From Eubacterium limosum (GTDB taxonomy: Bacteria; Bacillota; Clostridia; Eubacteriales; Eubacteriaceae), in assembly GCA_959020865.1 (NCBI GenBank), contig CAUEUD010000108.1, forward strand, positions 1 to 11,657: a DNA stretch of 11,657 nucleotides. Reading direction: 5' to 3'. This document shows, one piece after another, positions 1 through 5,469 of this stretch (position 1 is its first letter; each line of letters starts with the position of its first letter). The notes under the pieces are model-generated. The model was not told the origin of the DNA. It ran no database searches and saw only the letters and a list, made by a program, of their open reading frames with translations. The position numbers and the translations under genes were made by a program.

Positions 1-60
1 GCGGCATCACGACGCGGCAGCCAATCAGCCGCTCGCGCAATGCCTGGGGCAAGGGGCGGG
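1..60. other. GC-rich stretch at the break in the ABC gene
   Basis: These bases are about 75% G+C by count, clearly richer than the adjoining ABC gene. On the minus strand the frame two bases off from the ABC frame stays open across the stretch, with G or C in most third positions, ending in RLIGCRVVMP at the window edge. It does not read like the start of an ABC ATPase domain, and I do not recognise it. Confidence 0.4.
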
Positions 61-990
61 CTTTTCAGAAAGAACCTCCTGCACACGCTCGGCCGAGGCC
101 GTAGCCCTCACCATTGTGTTGAGGATATTGGAAACCATGGACAGGGCAAAGAGCACCTGAGTCATGTAATTCACTGAGGCCATAAGCTTTCCCACGTCCT
201 GCTGTCCTCCGGTGCCGCCCAGCCACAGCAGCACCACAATCCCGATGTTGACCGTCAGGTTAATCATCGGCCCAAACACCGCGGTCACTCGGGTGGCTGA
301 AATGCCAGACGCTGCCAGCTCCTCAGCGGCAGTGCTAAAACGGCCGGTCTCATAATCCTCTCGCCCAAAGGCCTTGACGACCCTTATGGAGGTTAAAAAT
401 TCGCGGCTTACGCTGTTCAGGCGGTCCAGCCTGCGCTGAAGACGGACAAATCTCGGGTAGCCAAAGCGCATATTCCCGGCGATGAGCAGAGTCGAAATGA
501 CCAGGATGACCACAATCATGGGGATCTGTCTGGGTGTCTGGGTTACAATGAGGATAATAGCGCCGATACAGGTAATGGGCGCCTTGACCAGAATACGCAT
601 GGTCCCGTTGATAAAATTCTGGATCTGGGTGACATCGTTGGTGATGCGCGTAATCAGGGACGCAGGGTGAAGCCGGTCGATATTTTCAAAGGAGAAGGAC
701 TGAATTTTCCGGTATAGCTCTGAGCGGAGCTCCTTTCCAATCTGCTGGGAGGTGCGGACCGAAAGATTGTTGCGGATCACTGCGCCCGCCGCCCCTATAA
801 AGGCTATCCCCAGCATAATGCCCCCAAAACAGAGTACTGTGCCCACGTCCTGGTTCTTTACGCCGTCGTCGACAATGTGGGCCATGAGCGTGGGCTGGAG
901 AAGGTCGCTGAGGGACTCGATCGTCAGAAAAAAGATGGCGGTCAGAAACAGTCCCAGATGTTCTTTGATTTTGGTTATGATCAGCTTCAT
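25..990 (-). CDS. ABC exporter membrane domain, frame lost before the ATPase domain (probably broken)
   Basis: The 321-residue product is the transmembrane half of a type IV (MsbA/lipid-A-exporter-like) ABC transporter that fuses membrane and ATPase domains. Hydrophobic helices lie at about residues 11-35, 52-75, 133-152, 156-175 and 240-260. Cytoplasmic coupling-helix signatures are visible: SLITRITNDVTQIQ at 111-124 and SREFLTSIRVVKAF at 195-208. The TASAERVQEVL stretch (297-307) normally leads into the nucleotide-binding domain. After residue 310 the reading becomes proline/cysteine-rich and stops at position 25, so there is no Walker A, signature or Walker B motif. Full members of this family have about 570-600 residues. 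ATG at 988-990 has an AGGG ribosome site six bases upstream. As it stands it could not hydrolyse ATP. Substrate unknown; heterodimeric partners of this class often lie next door, outside the window. A sequencing or assembly error at the edge would also explain the break. Confidence 0.8.
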   Translation of the reverse strand: MKLIITKIKEHLGLFLTAIFFLTIESLSDLLQPTLMAHIVDDGVKNQDVGTVLCFGGIMLGIAFIGAAGAVIRNNLSVRTSQQIGKELRSELYRKIQSFSFENIDRLHPASLITRITNDVTQIQNFINGTMRILVKAPITCIGAIILIVTQTPRQIPMIVVILVISTLLIAGNMRFGYPRFVRLQRRLDRLNSVSREFLTSIRVVKAFGREDYETGRFSTAAEELAASGISATRVTAVFGPMINLTVNIGIVVLLWLGGTGGQQDVGKLMASVNYMTQVLFALSMVSNILNTMVRATASAERVQEVLSEKPAPCPRHCASG

Positions 991-1024
991 GGTAATCCCT
1001 GCCTTTTATTTTCAGATAGATATT

Positions 1025-1033
1025 ATTGTAGCA
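1025..1033 (-). promoter_or_regulatory. Candidate extended -10 promoter for the ABC gene
   Basis: On the minus strand the sequence TGCTACAAT fits an extended -10 (TGn-TACAAT), about 35 bases before the ABC start codon. No good -35 box stands 16-18 bases upstream, where the sequence is T-rich, so this is suggestive only. Confidence 0.35.
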
Positions 1034-1143
1034 TAAAAAACCCCTAAAAAAACAGTTGAGGGGGAAAAGTAAATCCGTTATTATGCTTTTCAGGGCATTT
1101 TTATGTTTGTAACAGGCGTGGCTTTATTAATTGAAAAAATTTT

Positions 1144-1172
1144 TTGAGGTTCAGAAGACCTTATTCTATATA
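1144..1172 (+). promoter_or_regulatory. Candidate promoter for the NhaC-family gene
   Basis: TTGAGG (1144-1149) and TATATA (1167-1172) are separated by 17 bases, giving four of six consensus matches in each box. A start near 1179 would leave a leader of about 75 bases before the ATG. The 991-1252 spacer is AT-rich, and I see no riboswitch-like structure in it. Confidence 0.4.
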
Positions 1173-1252
1173 TTTCCTTTAATTTGCATTAATTTTGTGT
1201 TAAAATTGGCTTGTTTGTGGAAGCAAATATAAAAAAATAAGGAGGAGTATTT

Positions 1253-2818
1253 ATGGAAACAATCGATGTTGGTTTCTTATCGCTGTTACCACCGATCATC
1301 GCGATCGTTCTGGCGTTATGCACCAAAGAAGTTATTTCATCGTTGTTAATCGGAATACTTTCAGGGGGACTTATCTACGCGTTAAACACAGGCGGCGGCA
1401 TCATTGAGATGAGCAGCGTAGCCTTCGGCGTTACTGCTGAGACCGTTGGTTCACCTGGCAAGTTTAACATCATTCTCTTTTTGGCCCTGCTGGGGGCGCT
1501 GGTTTATGTGGTCACGATGGCCGGGGGCTCAAGGGCCTACGGTAACTGGGCTTCAACCAAGCTGAAAAGCAAGAGAAGCGCACAGCTGGCTACCAGCTTT
1601 CTGGGAATGCTGATTTTCATCGACGACTATTTCAACTGCTTAACGGTTGGTACCGTTATGAAGCCCGTCACAGACAAGTACAATGTATCCCGTGCAAAGC
1701 TGGCCTATATCATCGACGCCACCGCGGCGCCGGTCTGTATCATTGCCCCGATCTCAAGCTGGGCGGCGGCTGTCGGGTCAACCCTGTACGAAACCGGTGC
1801 CTTCACCAATGAATTGCAGGCTTTCTTCGCGACCATCCCATACAATCTTTACGCTATTTTATCCATTATTATGGTACTGGCGCTGGCCGCAACCAATCTG
1901 GAATTCGGACCGATGGCTAAAGAAGAGTACAAGGCTGAGAAAAAAGGTGACCTTGGTGCTGTGGACGATGATCTTGAAAGCAACCAGGAGGTTTCTGATA
2001 AAGGGACTGTCTGGGATCTGATCATCCCCATCGGCGCGCTGATTGTGTTCTCAATCATTTCCATGCTGTGGAACGGCGGCTACTGGGCAGGCGAAGGTCT
2101 GACCATCGGCGAAGCCTTTGGGAACTGCGACGCCTCTGCGGCTCTGGTACTGGGCGGCTTCTGGGCACTCGTTGTAACCTTCCTGCTGTTTATCCCGAGA
2201 AAGCTTGTGACCTTTAAGGAATTCATGGGCGGCATCGGCGAAGGCGTTAAGAGCATGGTTCCGGCATACATTATCCTGACCCTTGCATGGACCATCGGTT
2301 CCTTATGCCAGGATTACCTGGGTACAGGCGTTTACGTTGGCCAGCTTGTAGAAGCCAGCCACCTGCCGATGGGCCTGATCCCGGCCATTGTATTCCTGGT
2401 AGCTGCCGGTCTGTCCTTCTCGATCGGTACTGCCTGGGGAACCTTCGGGATCTTTATCCCAATCGTTGTGTTCATCTGTCAGGCATCCGCGCCGGAGCTG
2501 ATGGTTGTTACCCTGTCCGCAACGCTGGCAGGCTCTGTTTTCGGAGACCACTGCTCACCGATCTCAGACACCACCATCCTGTCTTCTACCGGGGCGGGCT
2601 GTGACCATATCAAGCATGTGGCCACCCAGATGCCTTACGCCTGCCTGGTAGCGGCGTGCTGCTTTTTCGGCTACATTGTCGCCGGATTCTCGTACGGCAA
2701 CATCGCCCTGACACTCGGCACCGGCATTATCCTGCTGGGCGTTACCCTGTTCGTGCTTCACCGTCTCTCCAGCAGAAAACTGGAAAGAACAGAAGTGACT
2801 GCCGAGCCGGAAGCTTAA
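1253..2818 (+). CDS. nhaC: NhaC-family Na+/H+ antiporter-like membrane transporter
   Basis: A 521-residue polytopic inner-membrane protein of the NhaC family (ion transporter superfamily). Members exchange Na+ for H+, and some instead exchange organic acids such as malate and lactate. Family hallmarks are FIDDYFNCLTVG at 122-133, DATAAPVCIIAPISSW at 155-170, GTAWGTFGI at 392-400 and GDHCSPISDTTI at 431-442; the last two sit in the re-entrant, substrate-path region. About ten to twelve hydrophobic segments are visible, with a charged loop rich in Lys, Glu and Asp at about 222-252 separating the two halves. The length is typical and nothing is missing. The start ATG follows a near-perfect GGAGGAG (1241-1247) by five bases, implying strong translation. 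The gene stands alone, divergent from the ABC gene and closed by its own terminator. A role in sodium and pH homeostasis, or in organic-acid exchange, is inferred; sequence alone cannot separate them. Confidence 0.88.
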   Translation: METIDVGFLSLLPPIIAIVLALCTKEVISSLLIGILSGGLIYALNTGGGIIEMSSVAFGVTAETVGSPGKFNIILFLALLGALVYVVTMAGGSRAYGNWASTKLKSKRSAQLATSFLGMLIFIDDYFNCLTVGTVMKPVTDKYNVSRAKLAYIIDATAAPVCIIAPISSWAAAVGSTLYETGAFTNELQAFFATIPYNLYAILSIIMVLALAATNLEFGPMAKEEYKAEKKGDLGAVDDDLESNQEVSDKGTVWDLIIPIGALIVFSIISMLWNGGYWAGEGLTIGEAFGNCDASAALVLGGFWALVVTFLLFIPRKLVTFKEFMGGIGEGVKSMVPAYIILTLAWTIGSLCQDYLGTGVYVGQLVEASHLPMGLIPAIVFLVAAGLSFSIGTAWGTFGIFIPIVVFICQASAPELMVVTLSATLAGSVFGDHCSPISDTTILSSTGAGCDHIKHVATQMPYACLVAACCFFGYIVAGFSYGNIALTLGTGIILLGVTLFVLHRLSSRKLERTEVTAEPEA

Positions 2819-2839
2819 AGCAGACCATTCGATTTTGTG

Positions 2840-2880
2840 GAGAATCCAGAACTTTCGGTTGTGGATTCTTCATTTTTTTA
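2840..2880 (+). terminator. Rho-independent terminator of the NhaC-family gene
   Basis: Arms GAGAATCCA (2840-2848) and TGGATTCTT (2862-2870) form a nine-pair stem, extended inward by AAC/GTT, around a TTTCG loop. A run of seven T follows at 2873-2879. It lies 22 bases after the stop codon. Confidence 0.85.
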
Positions 2881-2922
2881 CCCTTAATAAAAAGAATTTT
2901 TCAAGCAAGTCGTTTACAGATA

Positions 2923-2931
2923 TGTTATAAT
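2923..2931 (+). promoter_or_regulatory. Extended -10 promoter of the YozE-like gene
   Basis: TGTTATAAT is a perfect extended -10 (TGn-TATAAT). No close -35 match stands at 17 bases, as is allowed for extended -10 promoters. Transcription would start near 2938, giving a leader of under 20 bases, and it lies downstream of the antiporter terminator, so the small gene is its own unit. Confidence 0.6.
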
Positions 2932-2942
2932 AAAGAAAAAAA

Positions 2943-2947
2943 GGGGG
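2943..2947 (+). promoter_or_regulatory. Ribosome binding site that fixes the YozE-like start
   Basis: GGGGG stands seven bases before ATG at 2955. The in-frame TTG at 2949 would be only one base away from it, so ATG 2955 is the likely start. Confidence 0.6.
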
Positions 2948-2954
2948 CTTGAAA

Positions 2955-3176
2955 ATGGGTGAAAAAGTATTGTTTAAAGAGTGGCTTTGTGCCAGGTACT
3001 CAGGCGACGCGTCTTATTTTGGTGACCTGGCAAAGGATGTGGCCGAGGATAAAGGCTTTCCGGACGACGGCTCAGCCGATGATTTTATCAGCTATATTGA
3101 AAGCCAGGGCGCCAGTGAGGAAGCACTGAAGGTGATGAGCGACGCCTACGCACTCTTTATAAAGGGTGATAACTAA
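2955..3176 (+). CDS. YozE/SAM-like small protein
   Basis: A 73-residue acidic, soluble protein (MGEKVLFKEWL...). The pattern of a short N-terminal helix, a GDLAKDVAEDKGFPDD segment, DFISYIESQGAS, and a final helix ending near AYALFI matches the YozE_SAM_like fold (formerly DUF1250). That family is a sterile-alpha-motif-like helical bundle of about 70 residues found in Bacillota. Its molecular role is not established; SAM-like bundles usually mediate protein or nucleic acid contacts. I chose ATG 2955 over the in-frame TTG at 2949 because of ribosome-site spacing. There are no cysteines other than one near the N-terminus, no signal peptide and no membrane segment. It is a monocistronic unit with its own promoter and terminator, so its neighbours give no functional hint. 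The family assignment rests on my reading of the residue pattern. Confidence 0.72.
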   Translation: MGEKVLFKEWLCARYSGDASYFGDLAKDVAEDKGFPDDGSADDFISYIESQGASEEALKVMSDAYALFIKGDN

Positions 3177-3185
3177 ACCAAAGAG

Positions 3186-3217
3186 AACCTGTCTTTTAAA
3201 GATGGGTTTATTTTTTT
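3186..3217 (+). terminator. Rho-independent terminator of the YozE-like gene
   Basis: AACCTGTC (3186-3193) pairs with GATGGGTT (3201-3208), eight pairs including two G-T, with a loop of TTTTAAA. The stem is followed by TATTTTTTT (3209-3217). It lies nine bases after the stop codon. Confidence 0.75.
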
Positions 3218-3221
3218 GCCT

Positions 3222-3254
3222 GGAAGGCACGGCGCAAAATTGTGCTGTGCTTCC
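3222..3254. repeat. Strong inverted repeat between convergent genes
   Basis: Positions 3222-3236 and 3241-3254 form a 14-pair stem (GGAAG/CTTCC outer part, a one-base bulge, then CAC/GTG and a GC-rich inner part with some G-T pairs) around a four-base AAAT loop. It directly abuts the glycosyltransferase stop codon at 3255-3257. Neither strand has a proper T-run immediately after it, so it is not a textbook terminator. It may mark or protect the 3' end of the minus-strand mRNA. Confidence 0.5.
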
Positions 3255-5153
3255 CTACCGCCTGCGACGGAGCCTTTTTTGGATATTTCGGCCCAAATCC
3301 CTGAGCCCCGAGCTTTTCACAAGCCGGGTCGGAAAATCCGGCTCACGGTCGTAGACAATCTGAAAATACTGGCTTTTGTTCTCTGCGTCCATACTGGTAA
3401 AGGCGATCCCGTACTTCAGCACGCCCTCTTCGTTTTCAGCCACCCGGGCCACCCGGGCATCCATACTGGCACGATAGCGTTCTGTCCAGACAAGAACTTC
3501 CAGCGGCAGACTTTGATCCAGTATTCTCCCGTCATCGAGCGCTATTCCCATGCCCCTTTCGGAGATATCAAGGGTGTGGCCCGAAAAGCGGCCATAAGGC
3601 GTCTTTACTACGACAGGTATATTCGCGCTAAAACGCACGTTTTTCCGGCTGTTTTTCCGCCCTAAAATGAAAAATACGGCCATGATAAGGATAAAGGTGT
3701 TGAGGATCAGCCAGTACATGACCACCAGAGCTGCCACAAAGCTGGCAGGCATCCAGACCGTGTAGCACTGGTAGATGGCAAAGGCAGACAGCAGAATAAA
3801 GAACAGGTGCGGGAGCGCCAGAGTAAAATTGCGTGAGTCAGTCACTGCGTCCTTACGGGTGACAGAGAACTTCTTTTCACGTATGCCCAGGGTTTCCAGG
3901 ATAATGGGAAACATCAGGTATGGAAACAGAGCGGTGTCGATAATATTGCTCCACCTTGTGCTGCGCATACTGCCGGAAAGAAAACGCAGGGACAGACCGT
4001 AGAGCAGATAGGCAGGTATTGAAAAGATCAGAAGCTCAGGCACTGTGCAGTCCACGATAACGACCTGAAAAAGGGTGAAAAGGATCGGGGCAGAAATATA
4101 GACAAAACGTCTGAAAAAAGTCCACCAGTATAAAAAAGAGCTGTAATAGCTGAGGCGTGTTCTGAGAGGCAGACCCATATGCCTGAGCCAGCAGGATTGG
4201 CGGAGGGTCTGGATGCACCCTCTTCCCCACCGCCTGCGCTGGCCGATAAGATCCCGCAGGGTGGCCGGTGCCAGCCCGTGGGCCAGGACTGTCGGAATGG
4301 CATAGCACCGGTACCCGGCAGCCTGGATGCGGATACCGGTGGCAAAGTCCTCGGTGATACTGTCCGTGGCAATTCCGCCAACCTCTGTGACAGCCTGGCG
4401 TGAAATAAGGGTATTTGACCCTGCGTAAATAGGCGCGTTGGCGTAGTTTCGGTTGACATTGACCTCCTTGAAAAAATAATCCTGCTCGTTGGGCAGCTTT
4501 TCCTCAGAATACAGGTTGTACTGGAAAAGGTCGGCGTTGTAAAAGCTCTGGGGTGACTGGATAAAGCCGACGGGGCCGTTATCCAGGAAGAAGTACGGCA
4601 CGGTTCTCATGAGAAAATCGTGGGTGGGAATCATATCCGCGTCAAATGTGGCGATGAGGGGGGAATGGGTTTTAAAGATCGCGTTGTTGAGATTTCCGGC
4701 TTTTGCATGCTGATTTTCACGAAGGCCAAAATAGCCGGTGTCCATCTGCTCAGCGAGCGCAGCAATCTCTGGGCGGTCAGAGTCGTCACAGAGATAGATA
4801 TGGACTCTGTTTTTGTCCGGATACACCATATATTTGCAGGCGTTGACGGTTTTATAAAGGAGCTCTGCCGACTCATTATGAGTGGCGATGAAAACGTCCA
4901 CCTCCGGGTAATCCGCAGCCGGGATCACCGGGAGCTCTGGCAGAGCGGACCGGGAATAGTTCCGGTACAGCTCGAAGGTTTCCACTGCGCCCGTAAGCTC
5001 TGTGATAAGCAGGATAATGCCAATGACTGAGGCCAGCGGGCCAAACCGGAAGGGCAGTGTAAAAAGGATCCGCCAGCCGAAATAGATGGTCATGGCAGCC
5101 ATCGTGAGTATAAAAATTGTCTTTTTAATCCGTGTTTTGTTTTGTTCTTTCAT
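3255..5153 (-). CDS. Membrane glycosyltransferase of the cellulose synthase type with C-terminal PilZ domain
   Basis: A 632-residue processive family 2 glycosyltransferase that should build and export a polysaccharide from a nucleotide sugar at the cytoplasmic membrane. Two N-terminal helices (about 12-30 and 38-58) precede a catalytic domain with CDD at 122-124, DAD at 171-173, TED at 267-269 (catalytic base) and QRRRW at 305-309. QSPQ near 199-202 and IYAGS near 242-246 fit the acceptor region. About five more helices follow. FSVTRK at 429-434 matches the FxVTxK gating loop of BcsA. The PilZ domain carries both c-di-GMP motifs, RxxxR (RKNVR, 503-507) and DxSxxG (529-534), so binding and activation by c-di-GMP is expected. 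Shorter than BcsA. ATG 5151-5153 is preferred over the in-frame ATG at 5178-5180, because GAGG stands five bases before it. No BcsB, BcsZ or BcsC partner is nearby, so the product could be cellulose or another beta-glucan. Confidence 0.87.
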   Translation of the reverse strand: MKEQNKTRIKKTIFILTMAAMTIYFGWRILFTLPFRFGPLASVIGIILLITELTGAVETFELYRNYSRSALPELPVIPAADYPEVDVFIATHNESAELLYKTVNACKYMVYPDKNRVHIYLCDDSDRPEIAALAEQMDTGYFGLRENQHAKAGNLNNAIFKTHSPLIATFDADMIPTHDFLMRTVPYFFLDNGPVGFIQSPQSFYNADLFQYNLYSEEKLPNEQDYFFKEVNVNRNYANAPIYAGSNTLISRQAVTEVGGIATDSITEDFATGIRIQAAGYRCYAIPTVLAHGLAPATLRDLIGQRRRWGRGCIQTLRQSCWLRHMGLPLRTRLSYYSSFLYWWTFFRRFVYISAPILFTLFQVVIVDCTVPELLIFSIPAYLLYGLSLRFLSGSMRSTRWSNIIDTALFPYLMFPIILETLGIREKKFSVTRKDAVTDSRNFTLALPHLFFILLSAFAIYQCYTVWMPASFVAALVVMYWLILNTFILIMAVFFILGRKNSRKNVRFSANIPVVVKTPYGRFSGHTLDISERGMGIALDDGRILDQSLPLEVLVWTERYRASMDARVARVAENEEGVLKYGIAFTSMDAENKSQYFQIVYDREPDFPTRLVKSSGLRDLGRNIQKRLRRRR

Positions 5154-5158
5154 GCTTT

Positions 5159-5162
5159 CCTC
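5159..5162 (-). promoter_or_regulatory. Ribosome binding site deciding the glycosyltransferase start
   Basis: AGAGGA on the minus strand lies five bases before ATG 5151-5153. The upstream in-frame ATG at 5178-5180 has only a GAGGG about ten bases away, which is less well spaced; it would add nine residues. Confidence 0.55.
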
Positions 5163-5205
5163 TTTAATTTTATGTCTCATTTAAAGTTTACCCTCAGACG
5201 TTGCC

Positions 5206-5249
5206 GGAAAACAAAAAAAGAAAAGCGGAAACCCGTTAAGGTTTCCGCT
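5206..5249 (-). terminator. Intrinsic terminator in the glycosyltransferase leader (possible attenuator)
   Basis: On the minus strand AGCGGAAACC (5249-5240) and GGTTTCCGCT (5233-5224) form a perfect ten-pair stem around TTAACG, followed by TTTTCTTTTTTTG. This is as strong as any terminator in the window, yet it lies 53 bases before the preferred glycosyltransferase start and downstream of a good promoter at 5312-5340. A second GGAAACC at 5257-5251 could compete for the same pairing arm. It may control entry into the gene, or serve as a second terminator behind the activase gene. Confidence 0.8.
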
Positions 5250-5311
5250 CGGTTTCCTATAGAAAAAGGGGAGTAATTCTAAAGGAAAAAGGATTATATG
5301 TGATATTTATT

Positions 5312-5340
5312 ATTATAGAGTTATCGATCCCAAGTTGCAA
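5312..5340 (-). promoter_or_regulatory. Sigma-A promoter pointing to the glycosyltransferase
   Basis: On the minus strand TTGCAA (5340-5335), a 17-base spacer and a perfect TATAAT (5317-5312). Transcription would begin near 5305, leaving a leader of about 150 bases that includes the hairpin at 5224-5249. The 5154-5469 spacer holds this promoter, that hairpin and the activase terminator. Confidence 0.65.
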
Positions 5341-5367
5341 GGCCAAATTTTGCAATATCGTTTGCAG
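5335..5367. repeat. TTGCA repeats overlapping the promoter
   Basis: Self-complementary TTGCAA occurs at 5335-5340 and 5350-5355, and TTGCAG at 5362-5367, with start-to-start steps of 15 and 12 bases. The first copy is the -35 box. They could be operator half-sites or chance in AT-rich DNA. Confidence 0.3.
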
Positions 5368-5390
5368 ATTTTAATTTGTGAACTGAGATA

Positions 5391-5440
5391 AATAAAAAGA
5401 AAAACCTGTGAACAGAATGCCTCTGAACATCAGGTTTTTC
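5391..5440 (-). terminator. Rho-independent terminator of the kinase-activase operon
   Basis: On the minus strand GAAAAACCTG (5440-5431) pairs perfectly with CAGGTTTTTC (5408-5399), ten pairs. An inner CAGA/TCTG stem (5413-5416 with 5422-5425) lies inside the long loop, and the outer arm runs into TTTTTATTT. It begins 30 bases after the activase stop codon. Confidence 0.8.
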
Positions 5441-5469
5441 TTAGCTTTCAAGGGTTTTTTCGCCCCCTG

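Noticed and set aside
1041..1063. CCCCT/AGGGG inverted repeat with a T-run on the minus strand, resembling a terminator ahead of the ABC gene
   Set aside because: The stem has only five pairs with a 13-base loop, and no minus-strand gene lies upstream to be terminated.
2949..2954. TTG at 2949 as start of the YozE-like gene
   Set aside because: It is one base from the GGGGG ribosome site; ATG at 2955 has the right spacing.
5154..5305. c-di-GMP riboswitch in the glycosyltransferase leader
   Set aside because: The transcribed part before the terminator hairpin is only about 55 bases and I see none of the conserved core of the known c-di-GMP aptamers.
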